Origin: Loripinus fragilis
Taxonomy: Eukaryota > Mollusca > Bivalvia > Lucinida > Lucinidae
NCBI GenBank assembly: GCA_964019695.1
Contig: OZ026522.1
Coordinates: forward strand, 57,994,811 to 58,058,810
Reading direction: 5' to 3'
DNA: 64,000 bases
Shown: positions 48,233 through 57,578 of the stretch, piece after piece
Layout: each line of letters opens with the position of its first letter
How positions within the stretch are numbered: position 1 is the first letter of the stretch
Notes under the pieces: generated by a model
What the model was told of the DNA's origin: nothing
Seen by the model: only the letters and a program-made list of their open reading frames with translations
Database searches by the model: none
Made by a program: the position numbers and the translations under genes

Positions 48233-50049
48233 AAGTAATTTCTGAAGTAGACCATCATCCAAATGAGTTCATTTCTCCAGTTTTCATTGTGCCCAAGAAA
48301 GAAGGTGAATTTAGAATGATTTTGAACCTGAAAGAGTTAAACCAATACATAGAATATCATCATTTTAAGATGGATACATTTGAATCTGTTTTGAAATTGG
48401 TAAAACCAGGCTGTTTTTTCGCATCAATCGATGTGCGCCACGCCTACTATTCTGTGCCAATGGCAGCTGAAGATCAGGTCAAACTCAGATTTCAAAAGTC
48501 AGGAAAACTCTATCAGTTTCAATCTCTTCCAAATGGAATTTCTTGTGCGCCTAAGCAATTCACACGTCTCATGAAACCTGTTTATGCATCTCTGCGTATG
48601 CTTGGACACACCAATTCAGGTTATATTGATGACTCTCTACTTTTAGCAGATACATATTCTGAGTGTGAAGACAATGTGTCTGATACAGTAGACCTTATGA
48701 CCAATGTTGGTTTTATGATTCACGAAAAGAAATCAGTCTTTAAACCCACTCGACAGATACCATTTCTAGGAAATAATATTGACTCAGAAAAAATGATTGT
48801 AACTCTACCTGAAGAAAAAGTTGTAAGAATTGTCCAAGAATGCTCAGATTTGTATAACAAGAGTTATGCAAAGATTGTACAAGTAGCTAGGACTTTGGGC
48901 ATTTTGGTTTCCACCTTCTCGGCTGTTGAGTTTGCACAATTGCATTACCGAGACACAGAAAGAGCAAAAATTTTGGCTCTTCAAGAGAACAGAGGAGATT
49001 ATGAATCTACCATGTTTATTACTCAAAGCATGAAAACAGAGATAAAATGGTGGATTGATAATCTTGCACAGCAAAAACGTCATATTTGTCATGGCACTCC
49101 TAGCATTACAATTTATTCCGATGCCTCAAAATTAGGTTGGGGTGCTACATGTGGCGATATTAAAATTGGTGGAAGATGGAATGACCAAGAGGCTCAAAAT
49201 CATATCAATTATTTGGAACTGCTTGCTGTAAGTCTTGCTGTAAAGTCCTTTTGCAAAACCATATGTAGCTGTCATGTTCAAGTGAAATGTGACAATCAAT
49301 GTTCACAATCTTATATATCTCATATGGGAGGAAAGATTGAAAAACTAAATCTCCTGGCTAGGCATATATGGTTGTGGTGTATTGAGAGGAGCATTTGGCT
49401 TTCAGCAGCGTATGTACGAGGAATTGAAAATTTTGCCGATGAGAGTTCACGTAAATTTAGGGACAATATTGAATGGATGCTAGACGAGCAATTGTTTTTT
49501 GAATTGACTGTCTTGTTGGGAAAACCAGAGATTTATATGTTTGCATCCAGGCTGAATAAACAGCTGAGTAGATATGTTGCCTGGATGCCAGACCCAGAGG
49601 CAGAAGCTATTGATGCCTTTGCTCTGGACTGGAAAGGTACTTTTATATATGCTTTTCCTCCTTTCAGTCTCGTGAGTTCTGTCGTCAGGAAGACGATTGC
49701 AGACGAAGCAGAAGTCCTCCTGGTGGCTCCTGTTTGGGTGACACAAAATTGGTATACTGCAGTTCTGGAGTTGTTGATAGACCATCCAGTGATCATCAAA
49801 GTGAAGCAGAACACTCTCAAAATCCAAGGATCCAACAAGATTCATCCTCTTGTGAATCAACTCCATTTGATGGCATGTCGTATATCAGGAAAGCGTTCGA
49901 AAACAGAGAATTTTCAGAAAAGTCTGTTGAAATCCTTATGGCATCGTGGAGACAATTCACCCAAAAGCAATATTCATCATACATCAGGAAATGGGTTCTC
50001 TTCTGTAGTGAAAGGAAAACAGATATTTTTCAGACCCCTATTGAATTAG
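48223..50049 (+). CDS. pol: DIRS A reverse transcriptase, RNase H and MT-like domain
   Basis: 608 residues counted from a TTG. The frame is open from 48145 and the first ATG is at 48229, so it probably depends on a frameshift from gag. RT: FASIDVRHAYYSVP (Asp70) and GYIDDSLLL (YIDD 134-137). RNase H: YSDASKLGWG (Asp300), INYLELLAV (Glu332), VKCDNQ (Asp357), NFADESSR (Asp406). The C-terminal third (MFASRLNKQLSRYVAW, YAFPPFSLV, LLVAPVWVTQNWY) is the conserved region annotated in DIRS elements as a dam-methyltransferase-like domain. Compared with DIRS B, roughly 45 or more residues before the KLLDM motif are gone, so the RT N terminus is damaged although the rest is open. It overlaps the recombinase gene by 316 bp. 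Confidence 0.9.
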   Translation: MDMKVISEVDHHPNEFISPVFIVPKKEGEFRMILNLKELNQYIEYHHFKMDTFESVLKLVKPGCFFASIDVRHAYYSVPMAAEDQVKLRFQKSGKLYQFQSLPNGISCAPKQFTRLMKPVYASLRMLGHTNSGYIDDSLLLADTYSECEDNVSDTVDLMTNVGFMIHEKKSVFKPTRQIPFLGNNIDSEKMIVTLPEEKVVRIVQECSDLYNKSYAKIVQVARTLGILVSTFSAVEFAQLHYRDTERAKILALQENRGDYESTMFITQSMKTEIKWWIDNLAQQKRHICHGTPSITIYSDASKLGWGATCGDIKIGGRWNDQEAQNHINYLELLAVSLAVKSFCKTICSCHVQVKCDNQCSQSYISHMGGKIEKLNLLARHIWLWCIERSIWLSAAYVRGIENFADESSRKFRDNIEWMLDEQLFFELTVLLGKPEIYMFASRLNKQLSRYVAWMPDPEAEAIDAFALDWKGTFIYAFPPFSLVSSVVRKTIADEAEVLLVAPVWVTQNWYTAVLELLIDHPVIIKVKQNTLKIQGSNKIHPLVNQLHLMACRISGKRSKTENFQKSLLKSLWHRGDNSPKSNIHHTSGNGFSSVVKGKQIFFRPLLN

Positions 50050-50849
50050 TTATTGAATTTCTCACAGAACTTTTCAATCAGGGATACAGTTATCAATCTC
50101 TGAACTCTGCACGTAGTGCTCTATCCGCTTTAGGTAACTCACAAGATAGTTTTCTCGTAGGTTCACACCCTCTTGTGGTGAGGTATATGTCTGGAGTGTT
50201 TAATTTAAGACATACAAAACCGAAGTATAAAGAATTTGGGGATGTTTCAAAACTTTTGTGTCACTTAAAGATGATGCCACCAGTTAATATTTTAACCTTA
50301 AAATTGTTGAGCTATAAGTTAGCTACTTTGATTATATTGACTCAGGCAAGTCGATCTCATTCTGTAAGTTTATTAACAATAGAAGGAATGAAGAAAGATG
50401 ACAGTACTATTACTATGTATTATAGTGGGTTATTGAAGCAATGTCGGAAAGGTAATTCGAATCCAATTGTGACATTTAAGAAGTATACTCCCGATAGGAG
50501 ATTATGTGTATATAGTGCTTTAGAAGAATATATTTCGCGAACAAATAGTTTGCGTGGACAGGAAAAACAACTTTTTATCAGTTACATTAAACCGTACAAA
50601 CTAGTAGTATCCACAACAATAAGTAGATGGGTAAAGTGTGTCATGAAAAATTCTGGTATTGATGTTGACAAGTACAAGACGCATAGTGCTCGTGGTGCTG
50701 TTACGTCTAAAGCAAAACAAAGTGGAATTCCTTTACAGGAGATTCTGAAAGTGGCTGGATGGGCGTCAGATAAGACATTTGCCCAATTTTATGACAAGCC
50801 GCTTCATTGTGAGACTCAAGAGTCCTTTGATTCCGCTGTGCTGCAGTAG
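49734..50849 (+). CDS. DIRS A tyrosine recombinase
   Basis: 371 codons from a TTG. The first ATG is at 49875 and gives 324 residues, still complete for the recombinase. The N-terminal SAM-like part includes YSSYIRKWVLFCSE and SLNSARSALSALG. Catalytic residues are visible: Arg in TQASRSHS, His-x-x-Arg in THSARGAV, and the nucleophile Tyr in FAQFYDKP. The position of the second active-site His is a Trp in VAGW. This enzyme replaces the DDE integrase of LTR elements and inserts circular DNA without cutting staggered ends. It lies in a different frame from RT and overlaps its end. All motifs look intact. Confidence 0.92.
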   Translation: MGDTKLVYCSSGVVDRPSSDHQSEAEHSQNPRIQQDSSSCESTPFDGMSYIRKAFENREFSEKSVEILMASWRQFTQKQYSSYIRKWVLFCSERKTDIFQTPIELVIEFLTELFNQGYSYQSLNSARSALSALGNSQDSFLVGSHPLVVRYMSGVFNLRHTKPKYKEFGDVSKLLCHLKMMPPVNILTLKLLSYKLATLIILTQASRSHSVSLLTIEGMKKDDSTITMYYSGLLKQCRKGNSNPIVTFKKYTPDRRLCVYSALEEYISRTNSLRGQEKQLFISYIKPYKLVVSTTISRWVKCVMKNSGIDVDKYKTHSARGAVTSKAKQSGIPLQEILKVAGWASDKTFAQFYDKPLHCETQESFDSAVLQ

Positions 50850-50924
50850 AGGATCACCATATTTAAGGTAAAATTTCTGTTTTTATGGACTCGTAGCATA
50901 AAACCTATGCCCTAGTGTTGAAGT

Positions 50925-51046
50925 CTCATTTGATTACGGAAGTTGTATGACGTAGTAGAATTTCCCCAAACAAACAAATTCTTACCTTAAGGATGACGTT
51001 TGTTTGGAATTCTACGTATTCATATAACAACTGGAGGGATCAAATG
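50925..51046. repeat. DIRS A internal complementary region
   Basis: 50925-50958 is the complement of the left terminus (46764-46797), and 50959-51046 the complement of the right terminus (51189-51276). The junction lies in gtagtag/aatttcccc. This is the template that lets DIRS elements rebuild full ends and close a circle during reverse transcription. Confidence 0.92.
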
Positions 51047-51156
51047 CCCTCCCGCACCACCCAGAATGGTGAATATATATATTTTCATTTTTCTTTGAAT
51101 GCATTTTATTTGATCCTTTTCATAGGACATGGTTTTATTAATTATGTGTTCAAGAC

Positions 51157-51276
51157 TGAATTATACCGGCACGATTCACTGCACATCTCATTTGATCCCT
51201 CCAGTTGTTATATGACTACGTAGAATTCCAAACAAACGTCATCCTTAAGGTAAGAATTTGTTTGTTTGGGGAAATT
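51157..51276 (-). repeat. DIRS A right terminal repeat
   Basis: Inverted copy of the left repeat (gaattataccggcacgattc...) plus an outer extension of about 80 bp (ccctccagttg to ggggaaatt) that is complementary to 50959-51046. The asymmetric extension is typical of DIRS right repeats. Confidence 0.88.
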
Positions 51277-51965
51277 ATAGGTGTGCACTGTGCATGGGAA
51301 ATACCTGCCCTATTAATGGCAGACCACAGAGTGAAGTCCAGGTCGGACCTGATAAGCTGGAGGTGGTAGCTTCCTTCTGCTACCTGGGTGACATGCTTTC
51401 TACTGGTGGTGGCTGTGAAATAACCGTCACTACTCATGTGAAACCGGCCTGGAAGAAGTTCAGAGAGCTACTACCAGTTCTCACATCCTGCCACCTCTCT
51501 TACAAGACCTGTGGCCATGTATACAACTCCTGCATGCCAGTGAAACTTGGCCACTGACCAGGACGAGTCTGCAGCACAATGATAGGGCCATGATCAGACA
51601 GATCTGCAGTATCAAGCCATAGATGTGGCCACAGTAACTGCCAAAGCTTGAGCTTGAGGAGCTTGACCTCATTTTGCGAGGGAGAAGGCTTTGCTGGTTT
51701 GGGCATGTGGAGTGTTCTAGTGGTGCAATCAGAACAGCATGTGATAAACAGATTGATGGCAGGCGAGGGGCAGGGAGGCCGAAGCTAACATGGAAGAAAC
51801 TTGCAGAGAAAGACTGCCGCGAGTGGAAGTTCACGACAGTTGACCCTCAAGAAAGGAGCACCTAGAGATCAGGTGTGAGATCTGCTATGCCTGCAGCTAG
51901 CCAGTTACCTGAAAGGGGGCCCACTGATGTGGATGATGCCCCTGCACCTGCACGTTAACCAAAAA
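51277..51965 (+). pseudogene. LINE 3' portion, resumed after DIRS A
   Basis: It continues the Cys-containing segment (RCALCMGN), then the C-terminal domain: LEVVASFCYLGDMLSTGGGC, WKKFRELLPVLTS, LCWFGHVECSSGAIRTACD and GRRGAGRPKLTWKKL. A frameshift near 51550 and others break it. The 3' end is tgatgtggatgatgcccctg plus cacctgcacgttaa, without poly(A). The same end is found alone at 1765-1860. The clade is uncertain among non-LTR elements. Confidence 0.82.
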
Positions 51966-52323
51966 TCCGATTATGATATGATGTTATATTTCTAAAAACA
52001 AAACCTGAATATAGGGATCACGCATGTATTATAATTCATGAACATTTGCCAGGTCAAGAGGGAACATGAAGCCACTAAGCTGAGTATTCAAATACATGTA
52101 TCTTCCAAGTGACCTGGCATTTGTGTTAATTCAATAAAAACATGACCTGGCATTTGTGTTAATTCAATAAAAACAACAACATGCGTCTTTGCTATTCTTG
52201 CATATTTTACCTGCTGATCTTAACCTAAATCGCCCTGAAAATGCTGCTATATCATTAAAATATCCTTTTTCTTACACTGGATTTCTCTTAACAAAATGGC
52301 ATCAGCGGTAAACTTTTGAATGT
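51966..52323. other. no recognisable feature
   Basis: Holds a local direct duplication, tgacctggcatttgtgttaa at 52111 and 52143. Nothing else. Confidence 0.45.
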
Positions 52324-52566
52324 GAGCCGCGACATGAGATTTCCAACAATGTGGTATGTGCTACCAGCAAACCCTCAGACCAGCCTGCCCATACGGGCAG
52401 TCTGCATTGATCAGAGCCTTTGCACGTTGCTTGAATATTCTATGACTGTTAAGCTACCGACCGAACATCATTTGGAGTTTCTAAGCTTAAAAAGAGGCTG
52501 CACAGGCTCGTCTGAGTCTATTTATGTCAAAATCCCTCATTGTTGGAAATCACATGTTGTGGCTCA
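52324..52566 (+). mobile_element. MITE, GAGCCGCGACATG family, copy 6
   Basis: Ends gagccgcgacatgagatttc and complement of gagccacaacatgtgatttc. The interior has an extra gcccatacgggca palindrome compared with copy 5. Confidence 0.85.
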
Positions 52567-53189
52567 AATTTCATATGGTCCAGGTTGTCACAAATTAATA
52601 ACCACGCACAATGTTTAAGCATACAAAACCACCAGCGAAATAATCGGTCTGGACCACAAGGCTTTGCAAAAAACTCTGGGCTCATTTTAAGTTTGTCAAG
52701 TTAAAACCCATGTTCAAACAGCATGTCAATACCATAATGATTTGAACATGGATTTTGTTCATTTGACAATGGCTTCAAACAGATATGCTCATATGTATTA
52801 TTTGGCTTATGGGTCACTGTCTAGCCACGCACCCAACTGGTTGATCATCTCTGTAAGCTTTACAAGATACCCGGACATTGCATACCACACGGTGATGTAC
52901 AGTGACCGAACAGCTGAATAATATTTTTGCAAGAATTTTGGTATTGGTTGTATTAATGCCACAAAGTGTAAATTGATGCACTTTAACCCTTACAGCGCCA
53001 ATCACAACTGCAGCAGACGACAAATTTTGCAACATTTTTCCTAATTTCAGAAAAAATAAGGTATGAAATTTCATGAGAATCGTCTGCCTTCATTCAATTT
53101 CTTCTTCCTGGCAACAAAGACTGATCAGATTGGGCAGATGCTCAGGCTCGTCTGATATATTTTTAAAGTCTGTTTTTTCAATTCACTAT
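52567..53189. repeat. spacer with small inverted repeats
   Basis: An inverted pair cccatgttcaaacagc / tgatttgaacatgga lies at 52710-52755, and a fragment of the CCCTTAAAGGGCC MITE at 52983-53060. No gene. Confidence 0.45.
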
Positions 53190-53265
53190 GGTGCCTTAGG
53201 TTAGTCTGCAGTGTGTGATTGTGGTATTTCCTGATCATACTCACTTGCTTTTTTGTGGATTTTCA
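53190..53265 (+). repeat. dispersed repeat shared with 4135 and 17850
   Basis: Carries agtctgcagtgtgtgattg and cctgatcatactca as in the other two copies. Confidence 0.55.
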
Positions 53266-53540
53266 TGTCGATGTTCATTTGTTCCTCTGGATAAGCACAA
53301 AATATCCTTTCATCTTATCGGAAGCACTAAAGTTTTACTTTGATTTTTCACACTTGTTGCCCAATTACATGTCTTCGAAAGTAAATTAGTACTTTCAATA
53401 TTCTGTTTTTAGTGTCTTAAAAATAGGAATGGCATTCTGGGTAATGAGCCCTTATAGTGTTAATAGGCAATGAAGGTTCAGCCTTATTGAACCATCAGGG
53501 CATTGATTTCTTATTTCTAGATCTACTGGATTGGTCTTTA

Positions 53541-53830
53541 TACTGATGGCCACACAGGTGCTCATCAGTGTTGTGCAGATGCACTTTAAATTGATGGCCA
53601 CACAGGTGCTCATCAGTGTTGTGCATATGCACTTTAAATTGATGGACACACAGGTGCTCATCAGTGTTGTGTGGATGCTTTTTAAATTGATGGACACACA
53701 GGTGCTTATCAGTGTTGTGCAGATGCACTTTAAATTGATGGACACACAGGTGCTCATCAGTGTTGTGTGGATGCTTTTTAAATTGATGGATACACAGGTG
53801 CTCATCAGTGTTGTGCAGATGCAGATGTTG
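53541..53830. repeat. 48-bp minisatellite, six units
   Basis: The unit is ttgatggacacacaggtgct plus catcagtgttgtgcagatgc plus actttaaa, six copies with few changes. Alternate units carry gtgtggatgctttt in place of gtgcagatgcactt, which gives a 96-bp higher-order period in the right half. Both strands are open because 48 is a multiple of three. I do not call these frames genes. Confidence 0.93.
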
Positions 53831-54198
53831 TGTGTCATCAGTTCAATATCCTATTCTATAAAAGTCTCTTTTGCTCAGTGTGACTTAACTATTTCCTCTT
53901 CATTGCTCTGTTCAGAAGATTTCTTCAGTGGAGTGAATGAAGTGTTTAAGAAAACGTTAGTTTGTAGAGAAAGAATGGGTGCATTCATTGATCTAATGTA
54001 GGATCATCTCTCGGCTTTGTGTGGGTGTAGCTGGTCTGCTATACACACACTTTTTCGTCAACAGCCAGCCATGTGAATGAAATGTTTAATAGAATGTTTA
54101 GTATAAGGGAATATCATTGGATGCCTGGGTGTGGGAGTTATTCTGACATTGTTTTATGAATGTGAAAAAAGTTGAAGAAAATTAGATAGACAAATAGA
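53831..54198. other. no recognisable feature
   Basis: Spacer, nothing assigned. Confidence 0.4.
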
Positions 54199-54981
54199 TA
54201 AACTCCATTTTTTATGTTTTTCACATTGATTTTCGGCGATAACTTTTTTCTTATTAATCTTATCAAACCGTGTTCGCAATAACAGTTGTAGAGAAAAATT
54301 AGCGCCAATTTCTCCAAACGGTTGTAACGTCCAAAATGCTGCAGTTAACTCTGCGCATAGATGCACTCTTTGAGCATTTTAAGCAAAGCGCAAATAAACT
54401 AAGTCAAACATGTCAGTCAAAAAGTTGCATTGCACCGCCCGATTCACTTATTAAGGCGATGGATGGCTTGTTCAAATATAGTGGTAATCCCGCCTGATTC
54501 GCTCGTGCGTTAAGCTATTGGGGTCATCTCGAAGTTGTCCGTTTAGGAGCACGTGCATAAGAGAAAAATGGCACGTCATGCGAAATCCCAGCTTCTGTAC
54601 TTACAGATGATCATGCTCAAAGTAGATTCTGAATATGCGCGGTACATTCTTAGTGTGCATACAGCAAGATTTAACTATACACAGCCATTGAATAACAGTA
54701 TATATACCCCTTGAGAATATTCTTTTGAGATGAACCCTTTTTGTCACGCCTCTATGAAATTTATCTGTCAATAAACGACTTAAATTTTGGCTGAATTCAA
54801 TGTTTGGCAAAATCTTCATCTATGTGCACACAAATCTATTTGCGCCACAAACTTGGGACCTTTTGGAGAAATTGGCGCTAATTTTTCTCTACAACTTTCA
54901 TCGCGAACACGGTTTGATAAAATTAATAAGAAAAAAGTTATCGCCAAAATTCAATGTGAAAAACATAAAAAATCGAGTTTA
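54199..54981. mobile_element. 783-bp MITE with long inverted arms, copy 2
   Basis: Ends taaactccattttttatg and cataaaaaatcgagttta, with long arms including ggcgataacttttttctta and its complement, and gagaaaaattagcgcc/ggcgctaatttttctc. The core (caccgcccgattcacttatt, cgatggatggcttg, cacgtcatgcgaaat) matches 26491-27242. Confidence 0.82.
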
Positions 54982-55234
54982 GGAGTGTTGAATTTTTATA
55001 ATATGCATACCATAAATTTGAGTCATTATCAGAAAACCTTAATGGGTACTTTGACAAAGAGTATGCACTCATTCTGCATTGAATCAATCTTCACTGTCAA
55101 GGAGAGAATGTTATTGGCTCTTGGCAAGAAAAACTGATTTTGATGCATGCAAAACAGCAAAGTGATACATGCTGTCTGAAAACAGCCAATCTGGGAAGTA
55201 CAATATCTAATCTTCATAGGTAAATTAGTAAAAC
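54982..55234. other. no recognisable feature
   Basis: Short spacer, nothing assigned. Confidence 0.4.
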
Positions 55235-55400
55235 AAAATGTTTGAGCGTAAAATTGTAAATATTTCTTACCCATCAGTTTTAACATATGTTTTGGGTGCT
55301 CAAAAGAACCATATCATTGAGACGGTTCTTTTGAGTACCAACAACATATGTTCTGGTTGAGAAATAAAATTTTATTTTTTTTTGATACACACTCTTAACT
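55235..55400 (+). mobile_element. palindrome-core MITE, copy 5
   Basis: Hairpin at 55299-55335 with two unpaired changes in the left arm (ccatatca). Flanks gcgtaaaattgtaaatattt and cactcttaactaaagtc as in copies 2 and 4. Confidence 0.85.
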
Positions 55401-55436
55401 AAAGTCTTGAATTTTGCCACATTTCCAAAAGTTTCT

Positions 55437-55833
55437 ACTACTACTACTACTACTACTACTAATAATAATAATAATAATAGTCTTTATTTTCAGAGGGTAA
55501 CACATTTAGCAAAAAAAAAAAAATCTAATCTTCCATGAGGCCCTCTATAAACTACCACCAAAAAAATAATACAAGTATAAAATACAAAGATGATTTACAT
55601 GTATACAAGATAATACAAACATCATGGAACACTTTCAAACCTACATACACACAGGCATACTTTTTTTACATAAGTATCATATATATCATACCTCTAGATA
55701 CAAGTGATTAGTAATACCAATTTTATCTACATACATGGGTTCTCAAAAGAAGCGTCTCAATGAGACGCTTCTTATGAGCACCAAACTAAATAATTAAACT
55801 GGGGAACAAAACATATTTACAATTTTAGCTCAA
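55437..55833 (-). mobile_element. LINE 3' end and UTR (left of DIRS B)
   Basis: On the minus strand it ends aaataaagactattattatt followed by (ATT)n/(AGT)n repeats at 55437-55477, the microsatellite tail usual for CR1/L2-like LINEs. The UTR contains a palindrome-core sequence at 55742-55778. The coding part lies beyond the DIRS insertion at 60780-61301. Confidence 0.65.
55742..55778. repeat. palindrome core, copy 6, with compensatory change
   Basis: A 37-nt hairpin like the other five, but position 11 is G instead of C and position 27 is C instead of G, so pairing is kept. One outer T-to-A change is unpaired. Flanks (acaattttagctc on the right) are diverged from the family. Confidence 0.8.
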
Positions 55834-55836
55834 AAT

Positions 55837-55952
55837 CCCCCAAATAAACGAGACTTACCTTGGTTAAGTTGAAGTTGGTTTGGGATTATTATAGTCACAC
55901 TCACACACTGGAGAGATCAGATGAGATGCACGCATGAACAATACCGAGAGCT
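55837..55952 (-). repeat. DIRS B right terminal repeat
   Basis: Outer extension (tcccccaaataa... to ...ggagagatc, 55837-55918) complementary to 56118-56202, followed inward by the repeat shared in inverse form with 60685-60720. Confidence 0.88.
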
Positions 55953-56117
55953 CAGTTTTTAGAAGCCTAAATGAAGTTTGACAAAATATGTATTTGGTTA
56001 TTAATAACTAAAATTTCATATATATAGTTATTAATAACTGAACCTTCAATTTCAAGTAAATACCCTCTAAATATCTAGAAGGGTGGGTTCTTCCTATTCA
56101 AATTTGGGTGGGCCTCT

Positions 56118-56238
56118 GATCTCTCCAGTGTGTGAGTGTGACTATAATAATCCCAAACCAACTTCAACTTAACCAAGGTAAGTCTCGTTTATTTGGGGGA
56201 TTATTTTACGTCACACCACACTTCCGTTATCAGATGAG
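56118..56238. repeat. DIRS B internal complementary region
   Basis: 56118-56201 complements the right terminus at 55836-55918, and 56202-56238 complements the left terminus at 60708-60744. The junction reads atttggggga/ttattttacg. Same logic as in element A. Confidence 0.9.
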
Positions 56239-56405
56239 ACTTTAAAGCCAATTTTTTGGGCAAACTTCTAAAGGAGAGAGTAAATGATTTCCCACAATTT
56301 AATATCATATAAAGATATAGATATATAATACTGACATTACCATAATACATAAATAGCCATGTGAATATTTCAAATAGAAATGGGGCATTATTTCAAATAG
56401 ACTTC

Positions 56406-57578
56406 CTAGTCACTTATGTTTAATACAGCATTGCTGAAACAATTGGAGTCATTGTTCATTGGTTTATCATAATACTTTCCAAAAGTCTTTGTGTTGGACC
56501 ATCCAGCAACCTTCATAATTTCAACAATAGGTACTGACTGACATTTTGCTTTTGATGTTACCGCACTTCTAATACTATGAGTTTTAAATGTGTTACAGTC
56601 TATACCAGAGCTGATCATAACAGTCCTCAGCCATCTACTGATGGTGTCTCTAGATACTTTCTTATGAGGTTTTATATAACTAATAAACAAAGATGTTATG
56701 TTGTCCCTTAACGTGCTTGTACGTTTCAAATATTCTTTCAGTGTGAAAACAACGCACAAACGTCTATCTGATGGGTAAGCTTTAAGTTCTGCCACTGGGT
56801 TAGACCTACCTGGTCTTGACTGTTTAAGTAAACTACTATATTGGAGAGTATATATGTCATATCCTTTTTTCAACTCAGAAATTGACAGAAGATGAATACT
56901 CTGCGTTCTGCTAGCTAATGTGAGTGCTATAAGCATACTTAATTTTAATGTCAGCATCTTGAGAGATAGATTTGCAATTGGAGAAAGCTTTTGCAAATAT
57001 ACCAAAACTTTTGAGACATCCCATGTAGAACTGTACCTAGACTTAGTAGGCTTTAGATTAAAAACACCTTTCATAAAGCGGATAACTAAGGGATGAGCCC
57101 CAACTGCAAACCCATCTATCACTATGCCTAATGCTGACAAAGCACATCTTGCCGTATTAACGGCACTGTAACCACGTCCACTCTCAAATAAACTGGTTAA
57201 AAATTCTAGCACAAGATTTAAATTTGTATGAACGGAATCACTTTCCCTTTCGTTACAGAATGAAAACCATTTTTTGATATATGTATCATATTGTTTTTTA
57301 GTACCGATTCGCCATGAGGCAAGGATGATATTTGTAGCTTTCTGTGAAATGTTTCGGTTTTCATATGATCTCCTGATAGCCGACAGGCTATCAGACGCAA
57401 CTTGTCTGTCAGTGGATGCACTTTGTTTGAGTTCACAAGGGATAGTATGTTCCCCTGGGGAAGTATACGTGGAAAATCCACCAATAGTTTCATCAATTCT
57501 GGGTACCAATTCTGCGTTGGCCACAGCGGCGCTACCATAACACACTCTGCTCTGTCCATCAGTACTTTCTGAAGACAT
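56406..57578 (-). CDS. DIRS B tyrosine recombinase
   Basis: 390 residues from the ATG at 57578 (MSSESTDGQ). The open frame extends 33 codons further, to a TTG at 57677, inside the RT gene. Core-binding part: YDTYIKKWFSFCNE and AVNTARCALSALG. Catalytic part: Arg in LASRTQS, His-x-x-Arg in THSIRSAV, Trp in VAGW at the second His position, and nucleophile Tyr in FGKYYDKP. Domain order and spacing match element A along the whole length. No stop or frameshift. It overlaps the RT frame by 361 bp on the same strand, so translation probably needs reinitiation or a separate mRNA. Confidence 0.93.
   Translation of the reverse strand: MSSESTDGQSRVCYGSAAVANAELVPRIDETIGGFSTYTSPGEHTIPCELKQSASTDRQVASDSLSAIRRSYENRNISQKATNIILASWRIGTKKQYDTYIKKWFSFCNERESDSVHTNLNLVLEFLTSLFESGRGYSAVNTARCALSALGIVIDGFAVGAHPLVIRFMKGVFNLKPTKSRYSSTWDVSKVLVYLQKLSPIANLSLKMLTLKLSMLIALTLASRTQSIHLLSISELKKGYDIYTLQYSSLLKQSRPGRSNPVAELKAYPSDRRLCVVFTLKEYLKRTSTLRDNITSLFISYIKPHKKVSRDTISRWLRTVMISSGIDCNTFKTHSIRSAVTSKAKCQSVPIVEIMKVAGWSNTKTFGKYYDKPMNNDSNCFSNAVLNISD

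Larger units (their letters stand above)
46764..51276 (+). mobile_element. DIRS-type retrotransposon A, 4.5 kb
   Basis: Bounded by CTACTATGTCATACAACTTC at 46764 and ...GTTTGGGGAAATT at 51276. It encodes gag, RT/RNase H and a tyrosine recombinase. The terminal repeats are inverted: atgagatgtgcagtgaatcg at about 46793 is mirrored at 51170-51192. The internal complementary region (50925-51046) reproduces both outer ends joined head to tail. The ATT at 46761-46763 and at 51274-51276 marks the join. Removing one ATT and the element fuses the LINE frame as PDYRC. There is no other target duplication, as expected from recombinase-mediated circle integration. Confidence 0.95.

Noticed and set aside
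53452..54001. Frames of 128 and 156 codons on both strands
   Set aside because: Product of the 48-bp minisatellite.
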